Positions 12,901-24,069 are shown, counted from the first letter of the stretch. The stretch: 64,000 nt of DNA from Macrocybe gigantea (GCA_011319805.1 SJRY01000050.1:124001-188000), one strand, 5' to 3'. Numbers and translations: made by a program. Notes: generated by a model not told the origin, from the sequence alone.

Positions 12901-13819
12901 AATGAGGCGAGGTCGCAAGGCAGCTGGATCAGAGAAAGTCGCTACGGCTCTCGCGGGTGGGACAACAGGCAGAAGAGGCCGCAAGCCGACGGCCGAGGTG
13001 GTTACTGAAGTCGAAGCGCCAGCCCCGACCCCTGCTGCCACTGCCGCTCCAACTCGTCGAGGGCGCAGAGCCGCTGCAACGTCACCCACAACGCAACTGG
13101 GAGGCACAGACGAGGAGGTCGTTGCCCCTGTGGCTGCGATGAAGCGAGGTAACCAGGCAAGGAAAGACATCCCGGCTGCTGAAATGAGCTCTGAAGACGC
13201 AGCGCCAGTTAGACGTGGAAGGACCCCGAAGTCTGCGCCGTCTACCATTCCTGGACGGAGACCAGTTGTGATAGTCAAAGAAGCGAGTACGACAGGACCC
13301 AGGCGGACGGGTAGGACGAGAACTGCTGGCGCACCACCTGATGATCACCCTGACCCATTAGACGCTATCGGCGAGGATGAAATTGTCGAGGCCCCTGCTC
13401 CCAAGACCGCAGCTAAAGGAAGAAAGAAAGTTATCGAGGAGAAAGTCGAAGATAACGCTGCGTCTGAAAAAGCTCCCACGGCTAAGCCTGTGAGAAGCAG
13501 GAGTGCATCCGCGTCGACGACGGCAGTTGCCACCACGGCAAAGACTCCTGCAACAACCAAAACTCGTGGCACGAGGAAGACTCCTGCGACTGCACCTTCG
13601 GCCATGCAACAGGGCGTCGACAAGGAGAACACACCGGGCTCGGAAGAGTCTCACGAGTCCGAGGAGAGTGTCAAAGTCAGAGTTTCGAGGACTACGAGGA
13701 GGACCGCAGCAACAGGTGCGACTCGGACCCGAGTCAAGCAAGAGGAGGCTGATGAAGAGCCTGAGTCCAAAGGCAAAGTCGTCAGGGTGACAAGAACGAG
13801 GACGAGGACGAGGACATGA
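9957..13819 (+). CDS. FHA-domain nuclear protein with AT-hook-like repeats
   Basis: Exons: 9957-10184, 10241-11305, 11354-11779, 11841-12647 and 12701-13819; about 1198 residues if the likely 48-nt intron 10440-10487 is also removed. Residues about 25-125 form a forkhead-associated (phosphothreonine-binding) domain, with FGRDPSCGV (the GR pair) and DVSLVHCKI (the S-x-x-H signature). The first intron falls inside the domain. A long acidic, proline-rich and Ser-Pro-rich disordered region follows, with paired motifs such as LKSPLKNVFKSPIKRE. The C-terminal 370 residues repeat RRGRKP, RRGRKA, RRGRR and RRGRT cores, which resemble AT-hooks for the DNA minor groove. The C-terminus ends in a run of Arg-Thr. 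The layout (FHA at the N-terminus, basic DNA-binding tail) recalls chromatin or cell-cycle proteins such as Ki-67 in general form, but no orthology is claimed. Confidence 0.85.
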
Positions 13820-14351
13820 TGATCTTCGAGAGGAGCTCACTTCTACTCGGCTTGTTGTATGACTAGGTTGTTTATGCTATGGTATATATGCACTCTTGGC
13901 GTGAGGTCGGGCATGCCTCGCCTGACTACGGTGACCAGATGCAACAGTCAGTGGTTGCCTCTAGTCGCGTCAAGATAAGGACAGTCAACGCTTCGAGTCA
14001 CAGCGGCGATAGACACGAGAACTGTTATTTAACGACGACCAGGCCTTTTGACGGGTGGCTTCTCTATTATGAACTTATCCATTCATTCTGCGAAGGGTTT
14101 TGACGGATGTTTGCACATTCATTGTTATAGAAAGTAGTCAACAGATGGTTTTTTTTTTTTGACATTTCTCAGGAGAAAGGAACGCGAAAAGGAAATTTAG
14201 AAGAGGCCGACTTGGCGAAGACATCCACCCCAACTCGGCCAGGAATGAATATCATTGAGCCTAAGGCCAAAATGGATAGTATCCTTGTCAGAACTTAGCC
14301 AAAGATTGTCAATATTGAACCCACCTCCGTTCGTCGGCGCAGAATACTAAA
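13820..14351. other. Intergenic region
   Basis: 3' flank of the FHA gene and of the small convergent repeat gene. A T10 run occurs near 14151. No gene, TIR or RNA structure was recognised. Confidence 0.5.
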
Positions 14352-14670
14352 TCAGAAGAAGTCGCCCAAGACATCATCAGCAAGACTTTGCCAGCCGATC
14401 TTCATCCATGGGCGCACGTCAATGTCTAGGGTATCCTGCTCGGCGAGGATATCGTCGGCGCGGAACTTCCAACCTATCTTCATCCATTTGCGCGCATCGA
14501 TGTCCAAAGCGTCCTCCTCATCAAGGATGTCGTCGACGGACTTCTTCCAGCTTCGCCTCGTCCATCTCGGACCGATAAAGCCCTGTCTCAAGGATTCAGC
14601 ATTTGCTGATGGTCAGAATGAAACGAGGATACTCAACAGTAAGCTCGTTCACGATGAATTGTTCTGCCAT
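14352..14670 (-). CDS. Small protein with 26-residue tandem repeats (87 aa)
   Basis: Proposed two-exon gene: exon 1 14638-14670 (MAEQFIVNELT), 55-nt intron 14583-14637 (GTTGAG...CAG), exon 2 14352-14582, both in phase 0. Exon 2 contains two full copies of a 26-residue unit, one ending ARKWMKIGW and the next ending VRPWMKIGW, each beginning with a DDIL core followed by LDID. They are preceded by a diverged unit that keeps the W-x4-W spacing (RWTRRSW) and followed by a partial unit (ADDVLGDFF). A TATAAAA box lies 66-72 nt upstream of the ATG. No signal peptide and no Kex2 (KR) sites between units are seen, so it does not match the known dikaritin-type precursors. It may be a repeat-peptide precursor or just a small acidic repeat protein. 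Function unknown. Confidence 0.55.
14391..14546 (-). repeat. 78-bp tandem repeat, two units, in frame
   Basis: Unit 1 is 14469-14546 and unit 2 is 14391-14468 (minus strand). They encode the two 26-residue units of the small protein. Both end in the codons for WMKIGW, and the repeat length keeps the reading frame. Confidence 0.75.
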
Positions 14671-14735
14671 TGCGGAAATCTTTCCTTGAAGTTAGTTGTG
14701 AGTGGGATGATCTCGAACAAGGCTCGTAGCCCATC

Positions 14736-14742
14736 TTTTATA
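14736..14742 (-). promoter_or_regulatory. TATA box of the small repeat-protein gene
   Basis: TATAAAA on the minus strand, 66-72 nt before the proposed ATG at 14670. The spacing suits a short 5' UTR. Confidence 0.5.
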
Positions 14743-15000
14743 CCATTCCGAAGATCACAAAGGGGCGCCGCTACCCATGTTTTCTAGACAATTGCAAAAC
14801 ATTTAGACGTATGGAATGAACAGGGAAGCTACGGTCGTACCACGGAGAGCTTGTGCGCGATATAATGCCCTGGTTCACTGGGAGAGTGCCTTAGGGCTAT
14901 CGGAATGCCGCGGCAGGTTCCCGTGTAACATCCCTAGATAAGGGGTCAAAACGTCGTTGAGGTTACCTGCGGGCTCTTCCGTGGCAGTTGTGCCTTCGGA

Positions 15001-16142
15001 TATGGCAACAGATTCTGGACAGCTCCACTTTCGTGACTGTTTTCATCACGCCCGCCTTTGTTTGGCACTAGGACCCTTACGACCCCAGAAACCGCCGGCG
15101 TGGCTTCAGCAAGCCTCCCAAACAGCCCTGTAGAGTGCGAGGAGGTATCGTGTCACGAGCTTTTGTCAATAACATTAGTTTTATTTTATTATATACGATG
15201 ATACATGTATCTAGAGCAGTCTGTGGAACCGGAGCACCCAGAACACTCCAATTAAAACACCTACCCACTCATTCCCCTCGACCCACTAGCACTGGTGACC
15301 TGTCAACTCTACCTTGCGAATCCGATAGCGGCCGGTTGGTGAGTTTTTCGTGATGCGAGGGGCCAGTATTCCTGCTGAGCAGCAACGTGGCACAGCGCCT
15401 GAGGCCAACCGACTTAGACCGGCGGACAATTCTGGCACGCCTTGACGATTGAATTGCTGGCTACCAGCAGTGGTTTCGAGGGTGGGAGAATGGCAGCCTG
15501 CGAGCGTGCGAAGGCAGACGAGAGAATGCCGGCCTTTGAGCGAGCAAAGGAGGGCGACCAGCCAGTAAACGAAGTGCCAGCGCACAGAGGAGGGCCTGCC
15601 AGAGGAGCAAAGTGCCAGCGAGCGAGCGAGGGCAGAAAGAGAGCGAGGAGCACAGCATGGATAGGGCAGAAAGAGAGTGAGGAGCACAGCGTGGATAGGG
15701 CCTAGTGCTCGCAAGCATAAGCTTGCGGCCTACAGCGCTGGAGCCATCGCCAGCTAGGGAGTAGTGCGAGGAAAAGGAGTGCTGCCACGTATGCAGCACA
15801 TACTGCCAAACAATGGTCACATGACACTTACCGCACTTGGCCGCTCTAGCTGGGCATGCTGCTCGCCTGCTCACCGTGGCAAATCCATTCTCAAAATCAT
15901 CACACTCATTGATCTTGATACTGCTGGAGGACAATTCCAAGCTACTCAAACATCTCGCATCTGCAGTCAACAAGAAAGGTCGTCCAGCACTGCACACATC
16001 CTTGATCACTAAGTTGCATGAAAAATATCCAAATCAGTTTAACACAGAGATAGATAATGCAGTCTTGCCAGCAAGTGCAGTTTCGGGGGCGGGGCGTGAC
16101 AATCAGTCACGAAAGTGGAGCTGTCCAGAATCTGTTGCCATA
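15001..16142. mobile_element. Non-autonomous TIR DNA transposon (about 1.14 kb)
   Basis: The ends are perfect inverted repeats: 15001-15039 begins TATGGCAACAGATTCTGG and its exact reverse complement occupies 16104-16142, so the TIR is 39 bp. TTCGGA flanks the element on both sides (14995-15000 and 16143-16148), a likely 6-bp target-site duplication. Alternatively the TA at each end is a Tc1/mariner-type duplication and the TIR is 37 bp. Just inside the TIRs a GC-rich CACGCCC-type stretch is also inverted but imperfect. The interior holds a direct repeat of about 34 bp (about 15636-15703) and short open frames, none recognisable as a transposase. It is therefore a MITE-like or internally deleted element. 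Confidence 0.8.
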
Positions 16143-16869
16143 TTCGGAGTCCACGAACGGCCGACCGTTGCATTATGAGTGTGTCAAATTCACAGGTCTA
16201 TTGTCCAGGTCGTAATTTTGCGCATTCGTCTAACCCTGACAATGGGCGGTAGCAACAGCAGGTCTAGAGTCGACATCACGGCAGAGAAATTATCACTATT
16301 GGCCCTAGCGCATTCGATGCAGGCTGCACATTTTGTAGCAAAGAGAGCGATTGAGGGATCTGAAGAAGTTGAATACGTGGCAAATGGGTTGCGCTGTGAA
16401 ATGTCTATTTCCGACACTGATGCCTACATGTCAACTCAGGTCGCTCAATTCAGAATGTCATACGTATCATTTCAGAAATGAAACTATTATCAGTTCTATT
16501 TCTTCCATTCCAAGCATCAAATCGCGACCACGTGCAGTATGAAGGGTAGACCAGGGATAATCAGGTCCCCAGAGTAATTGTCGGAAAATTCTGCATCAGA
16601 CGTTGTATCGTCATTTGCCTCGTCCTCATCATCGTCCACTTTGTCCTCGGCATCTAGCGATGAATTTTCAGTCGAAATATAGAAACAAAAACAAGTGCTC
16701 GCCCATTCAAGAGCTTCGCCTGGCACACATCGCACGCGACGACCTAGAGCGTCGAACATGTTCTACAACGTAACCGAGGAAGATGGTCATTGAGGAGGAA
16801 GAAAGCAAGGCAAGCAAACAATTCGAGGTCGTTGCCTATGTCAGGATATTCGGAAGACGGAGCAAACTC
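16143..16869. other. Region without recognised gene
   Basis: Contains only short open frames. A minus-strand frame near 16517-16759 has an Asp/Glu-rich tail but no recognisable domain or start context. No repeat or RNA gene was noticed. Confidence 0.45.
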
Positions 16870-17046
16870 GCGTACTTCCCTATCCCATCATGAGCATTGA
16901 GACTCACCCACTTCGCAGTCCGGCAAACGGTTTTGACGGGAATGACTGGGATGAGGCCGGTCGAAGGCGCCAAGCCATTTTGCGATGGATCAGGAGATGA
17001 ATTCGGCAGACAAGGAAATGATCAACCTCCAAGTTTTGATCAAATC
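16870..17046 (+). pseudogene. PPR gene fragment (upstream flank plus an internal piece)
   Basis: 16870-16920 matches, in reverse complement, the flanks beside the other decayed PPR copies (near 36650 and 41170). 16975-17045 matches the codons of the intact PPR gene at 52965-53015 (the NSADKETINL stretch: AATTCGGCAGACAAGGAAA here). The rest of that PPR copy is missing and the family B copy follows at once. Remnant only. Confidence 0.65.
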
Positions 17047-17082
17047 ACGGAGGCCCCGTCACATTTGCCTTCTGGACACACC

Positions 17083-17560
17083 ATGGGTAAGTGTAACGTC
17101 CGCATGCACATTTCCTGTATTCCTGCTGATGAAGTGAATAGCTAGCTACACCAAGCAATGCACCGAGCAATGCGGTACTTCTACGTCCACTGTCTCGTTA
17201 TCCCAACCCCGCTGTATGGGGTTTCCCCTACGATGACCAAGTCATCATATCGAACTTCAACAAAACGGACGAGTCCAAACTCTCTGAACCTGAATTTGGC
17301 GACGCGCGTTGGAGTTTATGACAAAACTTGAAATGAAATGCAAGGCCATATGGTACTCATCATCTATGGGCTTCAATGGCGTTCATGTCAGAAATCCGGA
17401 GGGTAGGGTAGTGGAGAAGAACATCATTTGCATTGTGCGAGCCACTCGACGCGACGACCGTTTTCTCCCGCCCCCTGAAATGATAGAAAAACTAAAGAGG
17501 TATTTCGCCAGGCAGGGATTTACGGACGAACCAGGTTGGTTCATAGGGATCGAGATGTGA
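17083..17560 (+). pseudogene. Family B copy 1 (frameshifted)
   Basis: Has the family B structure: a first exon of only four coding bases (ATGG, 17083-17086), an intron with a doubled acceptor TAGCTAG ending at 17145, and exon 2 encoding LLRPLSRYPNPAVWGFPYD and later RDDRFLPPPEMIEKLKRYF up to stop 17560. Near 17305 a deletion after SEPEFGDA shifts the frame to an early stop, so it is non-functional as read. It lies directly after a PPR fragment. Function of the family unknown. Confidence 0.75.
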
Positions 17561-17774
17561 GAAGAAAATCATCAACGGCATTTTTTTCTGTAGCTGTTCC
17601 TTTTTTTGCGTCCATGATTGGTTATCTGTTTCTATCTCGATACATTGGCCTGCTTCCTATCGCAGCTAAATAGCCATGTCAATGCGGCTAAAAGCAAGAT
17701 ATACGCGTCTCGAGTTGAGACTATGATAGGGGCAGATCTGCAAGGAGCAAGGAACAGTGAGAGGGAGGAGGGAC

Positions 17775-18035
17775 ACTGCACGACGACGAAGGGTGAGGCG
17801 TCATGTCACAGAATGCTGCAAAGCAGCGATCTGGCACCGAAGTTAAATCGTGTTCCATTGGAGTGTCTGCCTCGACGGGCCGTTGTCGCCTCCCAGCCAG
17901 CGAATGTCATCAATGATGACAGTATGTTGCGCCGCTTGTCGGCTGGGGTTGTCCAATGCAAAAGATGATTCCGCTTCCTCTGGCCTTTCGCATCTCTGCT
18001 ACGGAGTGGACTAACAGTTCAATGTACCCTTGACA
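17775..18035 (+). pseudogene. PPR gene C-terminal fragment
   Basis: Aligns with the last exon codons and the start of the 3' flank of the intact PPR gene (53700-53960). It keeps LNRVPLECLPRRA...DDSMLRRLSAGVVQCK, then a stop. Only the C-terminal part remains. It is followed by a family A remnant and family B copy 2, the order seen at the intact PPR locus. Confidence 0.65.
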
Positions 18036-18049
18036 GCCAGTCCGAATTG

Positions 18050-18125
18050 TAGCCATTAGCATCCTCTTCATTCTAGCCCTCATCCTCCGCAGCACATGCT
18101 TTCTACGCTGCATTAATTGCATCGT
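18050..18125 (-). pseudogene. Family A C-terminal remnant
   Basis: The minus strand matches the C-terminal codons of the family A gene at 30990-31060 (the NLQDAINAAWEACGEEDEDE region). The rest of the gene is absent. The same internally deleted remnant lies at 54440-54530, again just upstream of a family B gene. Confidence 0.6.
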
Positions 18126-18264
18126 ATAGATTTTTTTCTATTGTTACAAGCGAATTGTGTGGCCAAGTCGGTTGATTGAGCAAATCATGTGATGCATAAT
18201 CCTCTACTTAAGTAGAGGGCCGCAATTTTATCCCCGAACTGTTAGATTCGCCTTCAAAACTACC

Positions 18265-18750
18265 ATGGGTGAGTGTTGTGTCTACATGCACATCTCCTTC
18301 ATTCCTGCTAATGAAATGAACAGCTACACCAACTGATACACCAAGCAATGCGATACTTCTACGTCCGCTGTCTCGTTATCCCAACCCCGCTGTTTGGGGT
18401 TTCCCGTACGATAACAAAGTCATCATGTCCAACTTTGAGAAACGGAGGGTTCCAAACTCCCGGAACCCGAATTTCGCGACGCGTTTAGGCAGTTCATCTG
18501 GCAATTTATGATAAAACTTAAATTGAAGAGCAGTGACATATGGTACTCGTCTTCTATGGGCTACAATAGCGTTCGCGTCAGAAATGCGGAGGGTAGAATG
18601 GTGGAAAAGGACATCATCTGCATTGTTCGGGCCACTCAACGCGACGACCGTTTCCTCCCGCCTCCTGACAAGATAGAAAAACTAAAGAGGTATTTCGCCA
18701 GGCAGGGATTCACGGATGAACCAGGTTGGTTCATAGGGACCGAGATGTGA
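18265..18750 (+). pseudogene. Family B copy 2 (one-base frameshift)
   Basis: Four-base first exon 18265-18268, 55-nt intron 18269-18323, exon 2 18324-18750. Compared with intact copies, one A is missing in the FEKTEES codons (about 18441: GAGAAACGGAGGG instead of GAGAAAACGGAGG), which shifts the frame. The rest, through IWYSSSMGYN, RDDRFLPPPDKIEKLKRYF and DEPGWFIGTEM, is preserved. The 140 bp upstream are nearly identical to those of copy 5 at 54653, so this is a recent duplicate. Confidence 0.75.
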
Positions 18751-19897
18751 GAGAAGAATGGCGCTTTTTTGGTAGCTAGTTCTTGTAATTCGCACTCATG
18801 ATTGATTATTTTGATTCTATATCGATACATAGGCCTGCGCGTTGTCATCTGCCGTACAACATACATATTACACACCTCTTCCAGCTATGCGTCTGAGGTT
18901 GAGACAATAATACGAGACAGAGACGAAGATATGATAGATAGACATAGGGAGCGTCTGGTGTTTGGAACCGAGATTCGTCCCGAGCACATCCTGCCAGCTT
19001 TTCTTGCTACAGATGCTGAGTCGTGGATGTAATCCTGCAGTCGTGTTGGATACCAACGACTCACATCTCGCAGAGTTTCACACTGCCAAGCGCCGTCCTT
19101 GGTGGCAATTGTCTTGCTCCGACATGGTCAGGACCATCACCAGCAGGCAGCATCTTGCCCGAGGTAGTGGCACACACGTATCCCAGTCTGAACCACATGA
19201 GCGAGCCTCAGAAGAGATCACAGCAAAGCAGAGAGCAAAGGGAAAGGTATGATTAAACACCAACCTCTCAGCAGCAACGTGTCTCGCAAACGCGCCAGCG
19301 CCGTGTCACGCACCGTGTCTCTCGACAAGGGCGCGGCCGGGTCGACGTGCCGCGCGATGAACGCGTCCGTCGCTTCGAGAACAACTAGCGTCGGTGCGGG
19401 GGCAAGGGTCCAGCTTGCGGCGCGAGCGGCCGTCTCACACACGACACAACCCAAACACAGATCTACGACTGGACGCGGGACGTAAGCTTTTTTTCTTTTC
19501 TTCGTATGGAGAAAACGGAAGACTCGCCTAGGCGCACGATCGGCCCAGCGTCTAGGATCTCGCTAAACACACCCTGTGTACCTCCTACAAAAAGTCGATA
19601 AATCAGCTAAAGGCCAGGGACAGCAAGATATCAAGTCAGGAGTGAGCCAGTCAGAGCTTGAAGGACGGGGCAGTCGAGAGTCCGTCTGCTTGAACAAAGC
19701 AGACTCCGACGTCACGGACTATGCAAATCTCGCAAGCTCTCAGGTTTGTCTGCATATCTGATGCGATGCCTTCATCCGAGGCGGATATGGTCTATATCTC
19801 TGGTGGGTAGCATCTTAACGATTGGCTGTTGGCACGAACAAAACATTAAATGTTGTTAACTAAGAACGATAGAAATACAAAATAATACACCATGCCA
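18751..19897. other. Region without recognised gene
   Basis: 3' flank of family B copy 2 and of PRP6. Short open frames only. A GC-richer stretch near 19280-19440 encodes nothing I recognise on either strand. Confidence 0.45.
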
Positions 19898-22800
19898 CTA
19901 TTGCAGAGCATCTGCAACCATTTCAAGCAATTCCCTGACGGTCTTCCCGACATTTTGTGGGTCCTTGGAAATAGACTGCCAAACGGGAGAATGATGTGGT
20001 TCGGCAGCAACGCATTTAACGCGGACCTCCTCCCGTTGTTCCTGCATACATCGGCATACGTCAACACAAGTACCAAAAGGTGAAACGCAAAGAGGAAAGC
20101 ATACCTCTGTTCCATGCTGCCTCTCGAACTTCAGCCACCATGCCCAAGAATCGCCGAGATCAGGATCCGTGGCGACAGCGCGCCCGAACCACTGCCTCGC
20201 CTTCTCAATCTTTCTCTCCGCCCAAAACAACCTCGCGACGGTGCAAATGATGACCGGATTGTCCGCCGACTTCTTCAACGCGTCCACCGACCTCGCTTTT
20301 CGCATCGGACGCGGTTCCGCCCAAATGGATAGCGACCAAAGCAAACCTGAAGTCGGGCATTCCTGCAAGCCACGCGCCAGCATCGTCTTTGCTTGTGCCG
20401 CACTGCCTGACCGTTCTTCAACACCTACGGCTTCCGCCCACAGGACATCCGATGCAGGGTTGACGAGGCGCGCCTTTTCAAGCAACGCACGGGCTCGTAT
20501 GCTCTTCCCGTCCGCCTCTTCTAATCGGCTGGCGAGGATCCAAAGGGTGGTGTCTTTCGGACACGCTTTGCAGCCAGCTGCGAAAGCCGCGCGGGCTTCT
20601 GGAATCTTTTTTTGCGATTGGAGGATTTGACCTTGGATCATGTACAATTTCGCGAACTTGGGGAATTTTTTGAGTGCGGTCCAAAGCGTTTCCAGGGCGG
20701 TATCGAGCTGGCCTTGTTGCTGCTCAAACACAGCCGACTTCATCCAGATCTGTAGGCGAGATGAGTTAGTCATCCAGTGTAATGTCGGCGGGTGGAAAAT
20801 CAAAGACTGACCCGCTCCGTGTCAGCCACTGTCCTCGCACGGATCAGCAGTTCCCTCGCTACACCGAATTCGCCGTTCTCAGCTTCGAGCTTGACCGCTG
20901 CCAACCAAATTTGCTCGCTCTCTGGGTTAGCAACAAACGCTCGTTCGAGGACTTCGCGAGCGGCAGGGACGTTGCCGGCGAGCCACTTCTCTTTGGCAGC
21001 CATGAGCCACAGCACCTCGGCTTGAGGACAATAGTGTACTGCTCGGCTGAGGATAGCATCGAGGCTTTCCCTAATATACAGAGTGCATGTATGAGCAAAT
21101 CCGCATGAATAAGCCGTTATACAAAGAACGAACCTCGTTCCATGTGCCTTTTCCAAGTCGGCTGCTTTAAACCACAAGCTCTTTCGGTCCGGGTAGACTT
21201 TGAGAGCATACGCCAAAATAGCTCTCGCAGTCCCGACTTTACCTCTAGACTCTGCGCTTTCAACATCTCCGACCCAGGTATCCAATCTGTCCTCTTCTTC
21301 TATGTCCATCGCGACAGTGGCTTTCACGATAGCTTCACACGTCCTAGGCGATCCCTCGTCTTCGCACCGCTCCGCCTCTTTCAGCCATTGTTCTCGTGTC
21401 AAGAGCACTTGATGCCGCCTCAATTCTCTCACACCAGCTTCAATAGTTTTGTCGACCACCTCCAGCTCTCTCTTCCTGTCTTCCTCCGATTTACCTTCTG
21501 CGTTGGCCTCTTGCTCAAGCAAACGTCCGGCTGCAATCCAAATTTCGTGGCTCGTGGGTATCGCTTTGCGAGCTTTGTTGAGGACTGCTTTCGCCTTGTC
21601 GGGAGTTTCAAGACGCGCTAGTGCTAACCAGAGTTCTACTGAGAGCGGGATGACTTCCACTGCCCTGGAAAGAAGTATGCGAGCATCGACGGCGGATGAT
21701 TCCAGGTTGACCGTTTCTTTCCACAGTCTGACAGAGTTGGGTATGTGTTCGAGAGCTGTCCGCTGATAATGAGCGAAATTGTACATACGGCAAGTGATCG
21801 ACTGTAGTTTACCTTTCCTCAAGACGCGTTTCTTTGCCTTGATGTCGTGTTCGAGATCCGCTGCGGCGAGCCAGATTTTAACGCTCTGACCGACGTGTTG
21901 GACTGCATTGGCGAGAATAACCTTGGCATCCTCATTGCTCTGTAGAAGCATGTTAGGGAGGTGAACAAGGTAAACAAGGTGAAGAAGCGCATACATGCAG
22001 TCGTGCAGCCTCTAGCCATACATCTTCGCTCTTTGGGCACTGCTCGCACCCAGCTTTGATCAGCTTCCTAGCAGCAACCATCCTACCAGCATGTTCCTCC
22101 AAACATGCCGCGGCAATCCAACCGGGAGCGTGCTTGGGATTGGACTTGACCAACGAGTCGAAGAGCATGCGAGCACGCTTGATATCACCAATTTCCGCAT
22201 CAGATTTGAGGACGACGCTGTTGAGAGAGGTAAGATACCCTTTCGGATCCACGGATGTCGCGGCTCCATTCGTGGTAGTCGTGCCAGATATCTGTGAATA
22301 TGGTCAATGTTGCGATTCGGGTACATTCGAAGGCAAGACCGACCTGGTCCAACTTGAGAGAGAGAATCTTGTCTCGCGCTTGGCCAATTTCCACGAAATT
22401 GGTCAGCGTACCCGAATCCGCCGGGGTCTCAAAGCCTCCAGTCTGCAAAAAGGAGCGTAAGGATCCAACACCCAATACCTTCTTTAGGCGACTCACCTGC
22501 TGCTGCCGCGGATCCAGCACGTTTTCGTACTGGCCTTGACTGCGATCCCCAACTAGGATACTGTCTGGGACAGCAAAACTTCTCTCCTCTCTCCTCCTTT
22601 TTCTACGCGTCAAATTTCCAACTTCAGGAATACTGTCCCATTCATCATCCGTTACAGCCGCAAGACCGCGCTTCAAGTCTGCAAATTGTTGTTGGATTTT
22701 TGGACGTTCGGCACGATGCTTTGCGAGTTCTACCTGCTCTTGAGCCTCTCTGAATGACAGAAATGGGAGAAAAAAAAAAAAAAAGATGGGAATGAAGTCA

Positions 22801-23269
22801 GTGAGAAAATCTAACAACTGACCTAGATCGAAGACACCCACCTGCGAGCTTTCCGCCTCGAATCCATGGCCTGATCTACTTGTTCATAAATCTTGTCCGC
22901 CTCCTCGTCATCCGCCTCGTAAGTCATCCCAGCAAAAAGGCCGTATTCGTTGTCCGGGTCCTGGAACTGTTCGGAATCGACGTCTGGTTCTTCACCTCGT
23001 CGGGCTTGGGCTTCACTGATAGTTCAGTAAGCATTCACGGTCGCGAACTAAGGATACAAGGTACTCACGCAATCACTTCTGCTGATGGGCCCTCTCTCGC
23101 AGGACCGATATCGGAACGAGTCGTGAAGCCAGAAGCACTGTGAATATCAGTCAGTCATGATTTTCGCGGCGTTCGATGCTAGATAACATTACCCTCTACC
23201 GAGACCGGCGACATAAGATGCTGGTGCAGGCATCGACAAGAATGCCAACTTGTTCGGTTTCGGCGGCAT
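19898..23269 (-). CDS. PRP6: Pre-mRNA splicing factor Prp6 (U4/U6.U5 tri-snRNP, HAT/TPR repeats)
   Basis: Prp6 bridges U5 and U4/U6 in the tri-snRNP in the nucleus. ATG at 23269 opens [20 protein letters not shown], then the PRP1 N-terminal domain ([42 protein letters not shown]). Next come the [18 protein letters not shown] block and about 15 HAT/TPR repeats, such as [30 protein letters not shown] and [15 protein letters not shown]. It ends at 19898. Introns fitted in phase: 20042-20104, 20750-20811, 21071-21133, 21756-21812, 21940-21994, 22292-22343, 22443-22496, 22750-22841, 23016-23068 and 23138-23192, all about 52-92 nt. Length and domain order fit the family. No defects were seen. Confidence 0.95.
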
Positions 23270-23455
23270 GATGGTAGTGAATAAGACGAAGATAAGAGGT
23301 GCTCGTCGTGTGGAAACCCTTTCTGTCACAAATGTGACAGCGTCACTTTGTGGATGACTAATCAACTGCAGGTTACATGTTTATCTGTATTTATTGTTTC
23401 TAAACCAGATGCGTAGTCTTTTGCCCATCGCTCCCAAACACCGAAACCGGAGTTC

Positions 23456-23951
23456 TTATTGTCTTTGCAGACGCTGCTTGAGTGCGAGCAGTCGCATCGT
23501 CGCCATGCCAAACTTTTTTGGAGAAGTAGCACGTTGCTTTACGATCGGTTTTGGGGTCACTTTCCGGTCTGAGGTCGTGACAAGTTTCATCCAGCCACCA
23601 GCCCCGGCTATTCTCCATCTCCTTGCATTCTTGCCACGTCTTTCCTTCCTCCGGGGTCTACCGCCCTCCGCTGAGTGATCAATGCATCTAAGCCGCCCGT
23701 CAGCGAACTCGCCGCCCCAAGTGCGATTTTTCTTACTCACACTGCCTGGCGTTGGCTCTTTTGAGTTGCGGCGTGGAGGGATTGTTTTGAAGCGGCTTCA
23801 CTGTCTTCGTATCAGATCCATAACGTGTCGGTTTCACTGTTTCGGAAGAGGATCCAGAGGACGACGATCCAGAAGAGGACGAAGGTAACGGCATAGCGGA
23901 AACAGCGAAGCACGCTGCCAGTGCGGCAAATGTGATGGACAAGGTCTTCAT
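23456..23951 (-). CDS. Small secreted basic protein, unknown function
   Basis: ATG at 23951 begins a clear signal peptide (MKTLSITFAALAACFAVSAM; cleavage likely after SAM/PLP), then a Ser/Gly-rich stretch. Exon 1 ends at 23741. A 70-nt intron (23671-23740; GTGAGTAAG donor) joins in phase to exon 2 (23456-23670), which encodes a very basic, Arg/Lys-rich tail of 71 residues; the mature protein is about 120 residues. An LKRA site near the exon junction could be cut by Kex2. A TATAAAA box lies about 112 nt upstream (24063-24069, minus strand). If splicing fails the protein ends after 72 residues. No homologue recognised. Confidence 0.6.
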
Positions 23952-24062
23952 TCTGTTTCCCAGAATGAGCAGACGGTCAACGTCTTTACGAGGATCCAGC
24001 CTCTATCGGGGGATTTGAAAAGCTTTTGCTTTCCTTCTTGATTGTCTTGAATTCAGGCTGCG

Positions 24063-24069
24063 TTTTATA
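24063..24069 (-). promoter_or_regulatory. TATA box of the small secreted protein gene
   Basis: TATAAAA on the minus strand, about 112 nt before the ATG at 23951. Confidence 0.45.

Noticed and set aside
12790..13278. Long antisense open frame (162 codons) under the FHA gene C-terminus
   Set aside because: It mirrors the Arg/Ala/Pro codon bias of the AT-hook repeats on the + strand and shows no domain of its own.
14422..14787. + strand frame opposite the small repeat gene
   Set aside because: The minus strand has the in-frame repeats, TATA box and splice sites; the + frame is the complement.
15286..16009. Several open frames of 80-180 codons within the TIR element
   Set aside because: No transposase motif, and the frames overlap on both strands in low-complexity Glu/Arg/Ala-rich sequence.
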